Made by a program: the position numbers and the translations under genes. DNA of 64,000 bases from contig CALSFV010000031.1 of the NCBI GenBank assembly GCA_943737045.1, forward strand, positions 310,001-374,000. The letters run 5' to 3'. Shown here piece after piece: positions 48,108 to 61,215 of the stretch. The stretch's first letter is position 1; the number at the start of each line of letters is the position of its first letter. The notes below the pieces were generated by a model. That model was given only the letters and a program-made list of their open reading frames with translations. It searched no databases and had not been told where the DNA came from. The stretch is from Parapristionchus giblindavisi. Lineage: Eukaryota > Nematoda > Chromadorea > Rhabditida > Diplogasteridae.

Positions 48108-51100
48108 ATAGATTTGACCTTTCTCAGTGGTTGGATATTTTGTATGTTTTCTGTCACACTCACTGTTCTGTCGTTTATTTTAATGGTCAAAGTTAAAACA
48201 GCCACAACTTCAGCGTATCTTCGAAGAATCAGCTTACTCATGGTTTGTAGCACATTCATAATTACACTTTTTTCTTTGTTTTCCTGCTTTGATCTATAAA
48301 ATATGTTTGTATGTTTGTATATATTTTTTTATTACCTATAACGCGCAAAGGAGAATACTCCATCTACATTTTTTTTAATCGTCTCAGGATACTTAACAAT
48401 ATTTGCAGCGAATTCCATACCTGCCTTGGACATACATTCATACCATACCATACCATTCAATTATGTTCCATGGAATTACACTTCTACCGTATCCATGTGT
48501 ATACGGTAATGGATTACTATCTAAAGCATTCGGAGTTGGAGGAATGCTACAAGTGGTAAATTCCATCAATATTTCAAATACGATATGATAGCACAAGTTA
48601 TCCGAAATTTTTATTGCACTTTTATTGAATTAAAAATCTATTATAGGGACAGGAAGGGTGCATTGCCTATCGAGGCACTACCACATTTTAGAACTTTCGT
48701 TTTGGAACTTTCCGTTTCAGCCACCTTGCCTTCAAATTATGCGATTTTAAATAATTCGCCCGAAAGAAACCTGTTATAAATCTATAACAAATAATTTTCT
48801 AGGATTTATTGATCATATTAATTCTTTTACACCTTCCTTGTTGTACAGCATGCTTTGTTTATCGACATCAGGTAGGAAAAACGAATTGATAGAAAACTAA
48901 TTGTGTTTAAATAACGTAATGAATAGCATAAATATAAGGCTATCGTGAGACCAGGAACAGTATTTGCTCTTTCACCGTTGAAATCAAAGATATTTTTATT
49001 TCTATTCACGATGGGCTACATTTCGATAGGAATAGCGTTTCATGTGAGTAGTAATAGGAAAATAATTTCGTGATCAGAAACATTTTTCAGTTCTGCGAGT
49101 ACGATATATCGAAGAATAAAACTTTGGAAAGTTATGTGAGTGTTAATGCATTGTGATGCACGCTGCTCTATCCAAATTTACTCTTAAGACACCGGCTCAG
49201 TAAGATTCGAGGGTTGTGCCAGTGACCCCGGACATCGACCTCACCGATTTGGCCCAAAATTTTTTCATGGATACCCCCATGGCTCTCCATCACAAAATGG
49301 GTATTCATTTGGGCTGGTTCCTTGAAACACAGATGTGGCGGGTTTTCGAATTTTGAAAACTTTATTTTCACCGAAAAGAAATGGAGCCACCTAGGACCAA
49401 TGTTAGTGTCGATTAATTATAAGTATAAATAGACAACAAAAACTGGCTATACGACGGTCCGCAGATCCGATCGCAAACTGATTTTTTTACCTCCTCAAAA
49501 CATTCTAAAATTAATTAAAATTTTAAAACAAAAAAGTGCAGTCCAATTTTTACCTCATCTCATAGAGCAAAAAATTCCACGTCGAATAAGGGAAAAAAAT
49601 CAAAAATCGAAGGACCCCTCTTTTGAGATAAATGGAACTGAAGTTGACCCGAAAATATTTTTGTTTTCAAACCCCTTCATGTTTGTACTCATATTAAAGC
49701 GCTCGTCGAGTAGAACAACTTTTATGTTGAACGTTTTGTCTGAAACTCATGTACAAGAGAGTTTCACACGTTTTCCTGCTAATTTTGAGTAAAACGAAAA
49801 TAAAATATTTTTAAAACAAAAAAGTGCAGTCCATTTTTTGCCTCATCTTATAGAGCAAGAAATTTCGCGTCGAATAAGGGAAAAAAATAAAAATCGAAGG
49901 ACCCCTCTTTTGAGATAAATGGACCTGAAGTTGACACGAAAATATTTTTGTTTTCAAACCCCCTCGTGTTTGTACTCATATTGAAGAGCTCGTCGAGTAG
50001 AACAACTTTGATGTTGAGCATTTTGTTTGAAACTAATGTACAAGAGAACTACATGAGTTTTATTTAATCACACGGTTGTTTACCCAATTTTGAGTAAAAC
50101 GAAAGTAAAATATTTTTTGTGCACAAATTGATTACGCTAATATTGTAGAACGCAAAAATCCATACTTACTTTGTTGTTTCACGAAAAAAATTGTAGACCC
50201 CCAGGCTGAAAAATATGGCCTGGAAAGTGGTCTTGAAAAAAAAGTTGCCGAAACCTTGAATGTTTATACTCATTTTAAAGAACTCGTCGAGCACGTCATT
50301 TTTGATGTTTGACGTATTGTATGAAAGTCGTTTGTTCTCAAGATACAAGCGATCGAAATAATTTGGATCCAAAAAATCTTAATTCGTGTATTTCTCTTGT
50401 ACAAGAGTTTCAGACAAAACGTTCAACATAAAAGTTGTTCTACTCGACGAGCTCTTCAATATGAGTACAAACATGAAGGGGTTTGAAAACAAAAATATTT
50501 TCGGGTCAACTTCAGGTCCATTTATCTCAAAAGAGGGGTCCTTCGATTTTTGATTTTTTTTTCTTATTCGACGTGGAATTTTTTGCTCTATGAGATGAGA
50601 CAAAAATTGGACTGCACTTTTTTTGTTTTAAAATTTTAATTAATTTTAGAATGTTTAGAGGAGGTAAAAAATCAGTTTGCGATCGGATCTGCGGACCGTC
50701 GTATAGCCAGTTTTTGTTGTCTTTTTATACTTATAATTAATCGACACTAACATTGGTCCTAGGTGGCTCCATTTTTTTCCGGTGAAAATCGAGTTTTCAA
50801 AATTCGAAAACCCGCCACATCTGTGTTTCAAGGAACCAGCCCAAATGAATACCCATTTTGTGATGGGGGCCCATGGGGGTATTCATAAAAAAAATTTGGG
50901 CCAAATCGGTGAGGTCGATGTCCGGCACTTCCTGGAATCTCACTGAGCCGATGTCTTAATTTGATTATGGTTGGTGCATATGGTATCACATTCGAATGGA
51001 GTCGCTATGGATATCATTCTTTATCTTTTTTAAAAAAAAATTTAATCACCTTTACCAAGCACATAACCATTGTGGAGAGAATTGCTGCCGCTGAACGACT

Positions 51101-52136
51101 GATTAATCTGGGTGTGATGAGGTCCCATACAAAGGGTACTTCTATCTTGAATAATTCTTCGTTCATCTTCTTCTGATCAGCTATTGAAGACGTTCTTCAG
51201 AGTAATAGCCGCTGCATTTGATCCTTTTCGAATAGTGAATCATGAAACAGAATTCAGAAAAATGGAGAAATTACTTGATTCAAGGCATACCTCTCCTGAC
51301 TTGCCCATAGTCTTCTAGGAGGGGATTCTTTTACGTTGTTGATGTTTATTCGGTGAGAAAAGAAGAGACGAACGAGAGATGAAAAATTATAATTATAATT
51401 ATAATCGTTATCATGATAATTACTTTATCATTCAATGATACCTCAGGCATTCTCGAAGCAATCGACTTTTGTAATGGAACACCTGACTTGCATGTCTGAT
51501 CATTTCTTCTATGTCGTAATCGCAACTATTATAGGTGTAATAGTAGGCACCTCCATCTATCCTTTGGTAAGATTGTTACTATAGAAGCACATTGTTATTT
51601 AATTTGTATTTGTAGATTTGTCAGCAAATTTTCAATGAAATTAGGAAAAGACAGCTCAGTAATAAACTTAAATTGATTCATCGTAAACTAACGATCATAC
51701 TCATTTTTATGGTAAACTATTCATATTCATAAAGTTTTATTCATGCGAGACACATTTTCGTAATCTAATGTAATGAGTGTTTTCATAAAATGTATTGCTA
51801 TCTAGTGGAGTATGATACTTATACTTATATTATGAATACAATGTATTATATTAGATATATCATATAAAGGAATGGGAATATTAATCATAGATTGTAGTCG
51901 AGGTTCCTAGAGCATACTATCTATAACGTATCCTTATGTATTTATCTTTACCATCACTGTGTGTAACAGCTCCAATTCTAATGTACTGTTATCTATACAT
52001 GTTTCAATCATTCAATATACCCGGTAATGGTTAATCGCATACCAACTGATGAAACTTTAGAACTTCCGCTATTTGTGACTTTAATGAGCTCGCTCCATTC
52101 TGGATTACATTGCATTGTGATGATTGTTACAACAAA
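48108..52136 (+). pseudogene. Str/Srh-like chemoreceptor pseudogene split by a TTAA transposon
   Basis: Exon-like blocks on the plus strand: 48108-48242 (FLSGWIFCMFSVTLTVLSFI, TM1), 48403-48555 (GITLLPYPCVYGNGLLSKAF), about 48649-48780, 48804-48870, 48945-49034, 49091-49132. After the transposon (49188-50955) come 51445-51566, 51616-51710 and about 51970-52136. Order and motifs fit Str/Srh receptors. At about 48685 an extra base separates IAYR from HYHILEL, giving a stop. The first exon does not match phase. It is decayed, though many splice sites survive. Confidence 0.6.
49188..50955. mobile_element. TTAA-flanked foldback transposon, copy 2
   Basis: Exact TTAA both sides (49184-49187, 50956-50959) and ends GACACCGGCTCAGTAAGATT as in copy 1 at 28501-29981. 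Nearly identical to that copy but about 290 bp longer: the left arm has an internal duplication starting AAAACAAAAAAGTGCAGTCC at about 49527 and 49815. It sits within the chemoreceptor pseudogene. Confidence 0.92.
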
Positions 52137-52614
52137 GGTAAGAAATAATCGGCACTTCTTTGATTTTTGGCCCAGGTAATAATTACAGATCAATTCTAGT
52201 CAATTCTTATTCCTCAACACTGATTAGCCATTTCGCGTAGCAACCGACCCTTTTCTCGGTTGTAGTAAAACCAACCGCATCATGATTGATAGAATGATGA
52301 AATGAGAGTTTTTCTCTTTTCCAATATTCTCTCATTCTTAGCAGGGGAGCATTTCGCCCCCGTGGACATCGTCCTCCCAGTTTTTTTGGAAGAACCTCAC
52401 TGATTCATGATCATATGGTTTTCTCTTTCTTGTCTGAAAATACATTTACTGAACTTTTTAAAAAAAATTTATTTATGAAGTTGTGTTCGATGGAAAGTGC
52501 CGGGTTGTTTTCTCGGTATTACGACTTCTTCATAATTTCTCAAAGGAATATACGTATACATTTGACGTTATACGCTCACAAGGGGATGTTTTTGTCTTGT
52601 TTTTCTTCATATCA

Positions 52615-53083
52615 GGGGTCTGTCCAATCTGTCAAAAAAGATGCGAACAAAGTTGCGAACAAAGTTCGCAACTTTGTTCGCATCTTTTTCTCTAAATCTC
52701 TCGAAATACACGCTCTCTAATTCTCTCTAACAAAAGATGCGAACAAAGATGCGACCAAAAAATGCGAACAAAGTTGCGAACTTTGTTGCGAGGTCGGTTA
52801 GAGCAGACGAGAGAGTGTGCATTTGAAGAGGAGCAGAAAAAGTAATGCCCGTTTACTTATTCTGCTCCTCTTCAAATGCACACTCTCTCGCCTGCTCTAA
52901 CCGACCTCGCAACAAAGTTCGCAACTTTGTTCGCATTTTTTGGTCGCATCTTTGTTCGCATCTTTTGTTAGAGAGAATTAGAGAGCGTGTATTTCGAGAG
53001 ATTTAGAGAAAAAGATGCGAACAAAGTTGCGAACTTTGTTCGCAACTTTGTTCGCATCTTTTTTGACAGATTGGACAGACCCC
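52615..53083. repeat. Foldback MITE with GCGAAC repeats
   Basis: Ends GGGGTCTGTCCAATCTGTCA and complement. Arms contain iterated GATGCGAACAAAGTTGCGAA motifs and an AATTCTCTCTAA block. The centre is near 52850. One arm equals the right end of the 31.9-38.3 kb element. Confidence 0.92.
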
Positions 53084-53107
53084 AGAAGGCAATAGCAAGA
53101 CGAAAAT

Positions 53108-53465
53108 CAGTCTTCGATGATGATTAGAAAAACATCGCCCATCTGAACTGAGATTCGAGAAAATCGATATTGATATTCGGCCGGTCGATTTGAAAATTCG
53201 TGTGGTCTCCTGCACAAACAATCCCGGTGGGTTCGTTCAATAATCTATAAATCATCAAAACAACGGCCTGTGTATTCTGTCGACAACAACAAAATCAGCA
53301 AGAGAAAACAGCTGCATGGTGGATCGAACCCTTGACATCAAATGAGAGCGCAGACACCTTATCCACTACACTACACACGCATTTTCGAATTAACTGGCCG
53401 AATTTATTATCAATTTTCTCGAATCTCAGCTCGAAAAACGGATTCTTATTCAGCATCGAAGACTG
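53108..53465. repeat. Foldback element carrying a tRNA-like sequence
   Basis: CAGTCTTCGATG at the left and its complement at the right. Arms (about 100 bp) are inverted and imperfect, sharing TCTCGAATCTCAG-type sequence. The minus-strand tRNA-like unit lies between them. Directly follows the previous foldback. Confidence 0.75.
53315..53380 (-). repeat. tRNA-derived sequence (SINE-like)
   Basis: On the minus strand TAGTGTAGTGGATAAGGTG fits an A box and GGGTTCGATCC the B box at tRNA spacing. The flank carries GATTAGAAAAACATCGCCCA, similar to sequence downstream of the tRNA-like unit at 62953. The two may therefore share a SINE body. Confidence 0.6.
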
Positions 53466-53469
53466 TTTC

Positions 53470-54370
53470 CGTATATATGAAGATATGAAGAGAACAAGAC
53501 CAAAATATGCAATTGTCAGTTCGAATTGTTTAGCATAATATGATAATTTGAAAATGCCTTAAAACACAGAGTTAGAAATTAGCTTGGTGAATTACTTAAA
53601 CAACGTTGTACAACGTTAAATTGGATTACAAACAATAATTGTATACGGGAAGATGACAAGAAAAAATATGAGGATGTAGATGTCATGCTATAACAGTTTA
53701 CAATGATCATACAAGTTATTGCTGGAAAATTTAAGTTAAAACTGCAATCCAGTTGATGAGGGTTGTTTTGGATAAATATTGCGCATATTATCTTTCATTA
53801 TTGTAGCAGATACACGCTGATAAAATAGATAATAATAAATAAATTCAGCCTTATCGAGATACGATTTCTCGACTTGTGCGAAGCACCTATGATCTACGCT
53901 CTAGATAACATTTAATTATGACTTCTTGGAGGAAATAAAATCATATTAAATCCGTCGATACGATGAGAAATTATTAATGTTAGTACATTGAATACAGTAT
54001 GCGAAATAGTCAGACCTTTTTGTTTTTATTATTATTTCGTGTAATATTCTAATTCATGTATGTTTTGTTGTTTGTTTTGTTAAAATATGTTACGATTTTT
54101 TCGTTTTACATAAACTTTTCGATATATAATGGTTGCTCGTTATGAGTGTAAATTGATTTAAATCACATTTTTTTCATTGTCTAATAATAACATTCATTAT
54201 CTTTCGGACAAAATTGTTTATAATCTAGACAAGAACAGTTTGATAATTAAAGATATTCATTCATAAAATAAGAGTATTCATCCAAAAATATTTCATTAGT
54301 GAATAAGGAAAACAATATTAAAGATGCTCATATACTATTATCTATACAACTTATTCATAGTTCTATTCAT
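53470..54370. other. AT-rich intergenic, nothing seen
   Basis: No exon structure or repeat recognised between the foldback pair and the UGT 3' end. Confidence 0.5.
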
Positions 54371-54375
54371 TCATC

Positions 54376-57198
54376 CTAATCCTTCTTAACCTTTCCTATT
54401 CCAAAACATTTGCGAATAATGAAGGAAAGTGCTTTGTAAACAACGAATAAAACAAATAGAACAATGGAAGTGAGAAAAGTGAAAACATCAATGAGATAAT
54501 ATTGGAAAAAGTTGAGCTCCTTTCCGTAGTGATCCAGTTGCCTACATGAGAATGTATTAACTTATTCTGGGAAAAATCCACGCCAACGAAACCGATACTA
54601 TTTCAATAGGCCCTCGAAGAAGTGCAATCATTACAATTTATTGTTTCTTTAGGGCAGTTTTTTCTCTATAGCATGATGTACGAGCTGATTGTGCGAACAC
54701 AAAGATCACCTTAAAGGTCCATATTTCGCCATAAACTCCACGTTTCTCACGAAAGTTTCCTTAGCAGTGAATGGTCTGTCACTGATCATGTTACCAACAA
54801 AACGAGCCTTCTTTGTGTATCTACAAAATAGTTTCTTCTTCCAACGTAAATATAGGGATCGGAACAAATTAAATGTATTTAAAACATTTGAACCACTTCG
54901 GTTTGATACTGAAGTTGGTCAAACTCGTGTGTGACCAGAATAATAAATTTGTATTTGATTGACTCACTCATCGTTAGACAAAATCTCTTCTACAGCTTCT
55001 GACAATTTCTCACAATCACTCATCATAGTCTTCTCTAGAACAAATCCAGTACCGATGCGTTTGATTACCTAATAGTTCGAATATTGAAAAGAAATCTCTA
55101 TTTTCAATCCCCACCGCGGCATTTCTGATTTGATCTCCAAGTACTGGAATAACTATAAGAGGAACACCAGCAGTTGTAGCTTCTGTGATACTTCCCTGAC
55201 CACCATGAGTGATGAATAGTGATAAACGACGATCATCTTAAATTCTATAGTCTTTTCATTGCGGTATTTTCTTCCTTAGATATTCATGTAATTAATGGAA
55301 ACATAAACTTACAAAGCATGTCGTTCTGTGGAATCCACGTTGATTCTATCAAATTGGTGATGCCTTCACTCATCTTATCTCCAGGTTGTTCGTACTTCCA
55401 AATGAATGTTACATCAGGGAATGTTCTGGCTGTTTGTCTAATCGATTGCTTGTATTCTTCTGGCATCAAGTGACTTTTAGCGACTGTTCCGAATGAAATG
55501 AGTACGGTTTTCGATCGAAGATCAAGAATATCACTCCATGTCTGAAGATATCAAATTACATTAGATATTCGATGCCTATTCACAAAATATTGCAGAAAAA
55601 GTTTTGGGTTCTAACCTTATTCAAATCTGAATGACCTGTAGAGACGCTGATTCCTCCTATATCGATAGTCTTGTGAAGAATCACACGCGGAAATTCGATC
55701 AAAGGCTCGGCATTAATAAAATGAAGTGAGCTCAAGGCAACTATGTCCTGTAATCAGTGACAATGAAAAACATATTATTATGATCAACATGATCACCTTA
55801 AGACTCGGGAATTCCTGACCATAATGCTGCTTAAAAACTTCTTCAGTTGGCCTGAAATAGGAACAATGGTAATCCAAATAGTAAAGAATAATTTGAACGA
55901 ACAGTGCCATCATGGGGAACATGATCCTTCCCATTGACATTCCCAACAAGTTTGACATTCTCTCAAAGAACGACATCTTCTCGCCTGAGCTCGACATCAT
56001 ACCTATATTGCGATGCATTTAGAATTTTGTAAGCATTGGTATTTTAGACATTAAAAAACTAACCAGGAACGTAACTAGGAAAGGAGGGGAGCCCGGTATA
56101 GGCAAATGATCCTTCGAACGAACCAACAGACAAAGTCACAGCTATATTCTCAATGCCAACCCGATAGAAAATTCCTAAATAGCAGTGTATAATCTAGTCT
56201 ATTTTGTTAGTAGTTCTATCTTACCGAACCCACACATATCCATTGGTTCGGCCATTGCTGCGTCGAATTTTTCATTTTTGAGACTTTCGAGAAGTCCAGG
56301 AAGCATTATAGTCGCTGAAAACGTAAAAATAAAAAATATACATGAAATAAAACGCATCGAACCATTGCACTGAGATGCAATAGATGAACTGAACTTCCCG
56401 AACTCCTAGAATATTCGGTATTATGAGAAATCTTTTTTTAAAATTAACCTTCATAGCGCTTAAAAATGACGTTGCTGTCCAAAGATTTGCTGACATTTTA
56501 TCTTGAACGGTTTCTTCAAAATCTTTCGCCTCTTCCGTTTGAGGCACTGTTATGATCTAAAATACATTAATACTATTTATATGTAGTTTACTCGAGATGT
56601 ACTCACCCTTTTCACTTTATCAGTGCCCAAACTATTCAGTTTCGCCTGGATTGTTGGAGATAACATAACCTGAAAGGTACACTTATCATGATTATGATTG
56701 TCCTTCCAAATTTACAACACACACATATTTCTATGTAAATACTAACAGTAAAATAGAGAATCCTCTATCACATTTGCTTTTAACTCTTTTTCTTATCTTA
56801 AAAAAAGAGGCTTCTTTTCATTTTCAAAGACCGCTGTTAATCTCTACGAATGAAAAATAGGAACTGATTAGATACCACTTCATGGCCTGCATCGACTAAC
56901 ACTTCAGCAACTTTTCCCATGAATGTTACATGACTTCTACCGAATCGAGGATTATACACAAGAAATCTGCAATATCATTCAATGTCATTTTCCATTCACA
57001 ATTCCCAAAGAATATCTGATATCTACAAGATTCTATCATTTTTGAGAATTGTTAAATTAATTTTATTGTTTTGGAATTATGAAATTATTTTTGGCAGAGA
57101 TACGTACCATTAAACTATGTAGGGCAAATGGAAGCTTACTTGAGGGAAACAACATTGCCTAGAAGTACTACTAGACACAGCAAAGCTATCCTAGTCAT
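54376..57198 (-). CDS. UDP-glucuronosyl/glucosyltransferase (UGT), 14 exons
   Basis: ER-membrane family-1 glycosyltransferase that conjugates sugar from UDP-sugar to small lipophilic molecules. Exons: 57140-57198, 56876-56966, 56607-56669, 56449-56556, 56363-56393, 56225-56314, 56064-56174, 55797-56002, 55616-55747, 55313-55541, 55115-55236, 54968-55068, 54710-54820, 54376-54541. All junctions are in phase, 539 aa. Signal peptide MTRIALLCLVVLLGNVVS; the conserved NEKFDAAMAEP block; the UGT signature with FITHGGQGSITEATTAGVPL and PVLGDQIRNA; YGPLRQLDHYGKELNFFQYY; then a membrane helix and a short lysine-rich tail (KVKKD) facing the cytosol. Intact and of normal length. An acceptor 16 bases before the ATG suggests trans-splicing. 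Acceptor specificity cannot be read from sequence. Confidence 0.93.
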
Positions 57199-57199
57199 T

Positions 57200-59270
57200 T
57201 TGATGTCACAAAACTGAGAAGAAAGAATTATCACTTGACTTCTTATCTGTCTTTATATTGATCAACCCCGATCAGTGTGCCGATTAAATTCTGTGTTAAA
57301 TATGTGACAAGATGGACGCAGTTCAAAAATTCCTTTAAAAATGAGTAAGAGGCTCGCACTACATAAAGCGACACTTTTTCTGCGCGTAGCAAAACTGATT
57401 TTCACTATTTTTTTGTTGAATGACTGTATCGCTCATTGAAATTTCAATAATTGTTTATTAAAATCAGATGAACCAGTAATTTTACGATTTTACGGTAATT
57501 ATTATCAACTTTTCCGCGTACGCATTTCTTCTCGCATATGTAAATTCCGAACCATCAAACATTCCCATTTCCGCACACCAACATACAATATTTGTATTTC
57601 ATTTCGAGGACTTGACTACTACTACAGGTGGTTGTACTACACAACAGTGCATGTATATGATGTAGGAGCCATACCAAGTTTCATCGATCCTTGCTGGAAA
57701 TATTCTTTGAGAAATAAAATATGATATAATTTTGTTGTCTATGGAAGTGATGCTTCATAGTAGATAAGCGTAACTACACAAAGTCACAAGACTACATACT
57801 ATCACAAAGAATGAAGTCGACCACTAGAAGGACTCCTTTAAAAGATACATATTCGCATGCGTTCTATCTTGGCGGCCTATCCTGTCCTATCCTATCCTGT
57901 TCTATCCTGCCGATAATTACTTTTGGGAAACATGGAAAACTGTCTGAATAATGTACGTTTGAAGATTGAATGTATTCTTGAGGGTTTCTTCCCATAGATT
58001 ATTTAACAATTTAAAGAAAACATAAAGTGTTATTTGACTGCTCATTGTCAGATTGTATTCAAACATTTGAGTGGAATTTCTTGACAGGTGTTGATGAAAG
58101 ATAACCAATTTGTGCGCTCACCGAGTTCGATAAGCTAGTAATAGCCAGTAAAATAGAACTCGATACAATTATGTCTGATAATATTATGCGTGATGGTTAG
58201 AGTATTCAAATGGAATCGTTGTAAGTTCTCGTCGATGGAGTCGAGTTTCCAGTCATCTATAATACATAAATCTCATCTCATTCACCCAGCATTAAAAAAA
58301 AATCATATCCAACGTTTCTTTCCTGTTCATGCAAATTAGTTATTAAAAAAGTTGCAATGAAAAGGTGTTTATGCAGTATTATCATCATCCATGCACAACA
58401 TACGTCCTTTGCGTGTATATCATACATAAATAAGTAAATAATAACATCTTGTATACGTACATTGATGCCCCATTACTTCTCTGTCCAACTGTTAGAGAGT
58501 ATTCCGATGAAGCCAATAAATGTATCACTCATTCAATATCCTTCGTTACGAATATTCAGCAGATTACTTAAAAGCAATGTGCATATCCACTTCTCGTCTC
58601 CACAAATGTCATCGTTCACTTTCAATTGCACCTGACTTGAAAATGCAGCTCATGTTCGTTCACTCTCAAATTATATCTAATTGCTCCAATTGAGAAAGTG
58701 CAACAATACTTTGCATATATAACATTCTTGATAAGCCCTCCTAACCACACCCCATTTTCATCTCTTGTTGTAGAACTTTTGAAGCTTACTGTTAGACATT
58801 CTGCTATTGATTTCATTCATTTGCACTGTGTACTGATAAGAGAAAAAATTTGTCTTGTCCTGTATTATATAGTATTGGATAGGCACATAAATCACTATTA
58901 TGTAGTTATGGAGATCTTCCAATTCATCAAGGAAAATTCGAATTAATATATTTCTTTGCGACAGAGAAGCCTTTTCTTTCGCAGATTTTTCGACTTTTTC
59001 ATACGAAATCTGTGCCAATGAAATTATTAGAATCATTTAGAATCTTTATTTTATCAAAATTAATATTTTTAAAATTTAATGTTTTTTTTCAGTGAAGTTA
59101 TCCCCGCCCGCACCTGTCTCAATAGTGGTGCTAAATCGAGTTCAGTGCGCGCGCGATGACTCTCTGCGTCTCTGCCCATCGATCTCGTCTGATCATCTGT
59201 CCACTCTATCACTGATCTAGAACTGACACGGAACCACTTCCTATCTTGTAATCAATACTATAGTCATATT
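57200..59270. other. Intergenic, no gene seen
   Basis: About 2 kb between the UGT start and the large foldback. Contains a short CTATCCTGTC-type repeat (57876-57910). Open frames on both strands around 58.6-59.0 kb overlap one another and lack splice context. Confidence 0.5.
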
Positions 59271-59414
59271 ATAATTATAAAGCAATGCATGACTCCGCCC
59301 ATTTTTTGCAAACCTTATTTATATAGCGATGCTGACCCCGCCCATTTAACTTCGCGGGCTTAGACACTGATTTCAAACATTAACAACCCCAAATTCTTTA
59401 TTTTTTTCGGAAAA

Positions 59415-59960
59415 CGAATTCCAGTCAATCAGAGAGAGCGACGTCAGAGCTTGGCGGGGTCCAACTTCTGAAGAACGCATCAGGCAGACCATCGTAGGCG
59501 AGGTCGACGAGCTTCCGAAGACGTTTGTCGACAGTGACGATTTGCCCTGCAAAACAGCAAATTACGAGATTCAACGAATAGAGCTTTGTGAGCGATCATT
59601 TTATATAAACCTTTGGTTTCTGTCAACGAGACAGATCAGTGAGCAGTGAAAGGGAAGTTGGCAATCAAAGGCAAAGGTAAAGACAATGACTTAACGAAGG
59701 TGAAATATATTCTAACAGAGGTTCTGTTCAAAAGTCATGAAAAAGATGCAAAATCTTCACAAAACTTTCGTCTTTTCGCGACTTGAAGAGGAAAGAGAAT
59801 CCAAGGAGGGCTCATACCTTCAAAGAAGCTTCAGGACCCTGAGTCCACCATCTGATGTCGTCCTTGCAGTGACGACAGGTTTCTGGACGACCTTGCTCCT
59901 CAGGCGGTAGGTAGGTGTAGGCGGTAGGTAGGCGATAAGTGTCGTGACGACATCTGAAAT
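59415..59960 (-). CDS. Uncharacterised two-exon protein in left arm of giant foldback
   Basis: Exon about 59822-59957 reads CRHDTYRLPTAYTYLPPEEQ then TCRHCKDDIRWWTQGPEASL (GTATG donor). Exon about 59420-59548 reads QIVTVDKRLRKLVDLAYDGL and PDAFFRSWTPPSSD and stops. The cysteine/histidine spacing hints at a zinc site. The mirrored copy at 62228-62790 has lost some cysteines and has a stop, so this arm looks the better preserved. No start codon or upstream exon was identified. It could be a transposon-borne or captured gene. I do not recognise the family. Confidence 0.35.
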
Positions 59961-60919
59961 GGATTTGAATTGATTTAAACGATTATGTAAACATATTGAG
60001 ATAAATTATTATTGAATGCGGAGCAGAAGAATATGAATAAAGTTGAGAGATGATTAGAATAGAAAGAAATGGAACATAAATAGAAAGATGCAATATAACA
60101 ATATATAGACGCACAAAAGATGGTAGACTCACTCCCCTTCCTTCCATGTCTCTCATAAACATTATCGATTGATGGTCTACTCTCTTCCTTAGTGATCGAT
60201 TGGTATAAAAATGGATTTAAGAGAGATAGAGAGAGAGGAATAGATTTAAAGGAAGAATGACTGATGATAAGCGAACGACAGAAGATACATACATAGATGA
60301 GTTTTGAAAAGGAGAGATTGAATTATAATCGAAAACTGTAAATGAAGGAAACAAAGAGAGAACACGTTGTAGGTATATGATTTTGGATCATATGCAAATG
60401 GGAATACAATAGAGGGTCTAGACAACAACAACGATAAGATATGAAAATGAACAAAGACAAATCCAAAATTGATTGGTGACGAGGTATACCTAGATATATC
60501 CATTAGAAAATAATGAGAGATAAAGGTAGAGTGATGGAGGAAGATATGAGTGCAAGGAAAGACAGAGGTACATAAAGAGGAAGAAGGAGAGGGCGAATTA
60601 ACTACGAAAGTAACATCAAAGCATAGTGGAACATGATGATAACCTAAAATGGCGGGAAAATCAGACAGAGAAGGCAGCGAGGAAGGAGGTCAGCCAGAGA
60701 AAGAGACATAAGATGATTCATCGATCGATGCATGAGAGGCGATATGACTGATCTACCACTCCGTCTCCATCTCTATCACACTCACTCTCTTTGTTTTCAG
60801 CAGATATCAATCGCGGCTATATTTGAGGATACATGCAAATGACTAAGGGACAAGCAAAAAGAGAGGAAGGTGTAAATCAATCTAAAATGATAACGCATAC
60901 GCATAGATGGATATGATTT

Positions 60920-61215
60920 ATAAAAGAGGGGCCGTCGGGCCGCTGGGCCGTCATTTAGGTAGAGGGCCGGCGGGCCGTGGCCGTCAGGGTGTCCCTAAAT
61001 GACGGCCGCGGCCACGGCCACGGCCCCTTCCTTAAGTCTCGTAGGTTCTGCAAAACGAACTGAACAATTCTCACGATTAAAACTATTCAGGAAAAAAAAA
61101 CAACTGCATAATAAAAATTCAAAATTTTTCCGTGTACTCAAATTACGGTATGTCCCTAAATGACGGCCACGGGTGTCCCTAAATGACGGCCGCCGCCACT
61201 GCCACGGCCCCTTCC
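60920..61215. repeat. GC-rich tandem repeats at foldback centre
   Basis: Copies of GTCCCTAAATGACGGCC at about 60992, 61151 and 61174, with runs of GGCCGTCG and CCACGGCC either side. This is the only strongly GC-rich, CpG-rich patch of the element and lies at its symmetry centre. Confidence 0.75.

Noticed and set aside
58622..59036. Overlapping 60-90 codon frames on both strands
   Set aside because: They overlap each other on opposite strands, are AT-rich, and have no splice signals or motifs.
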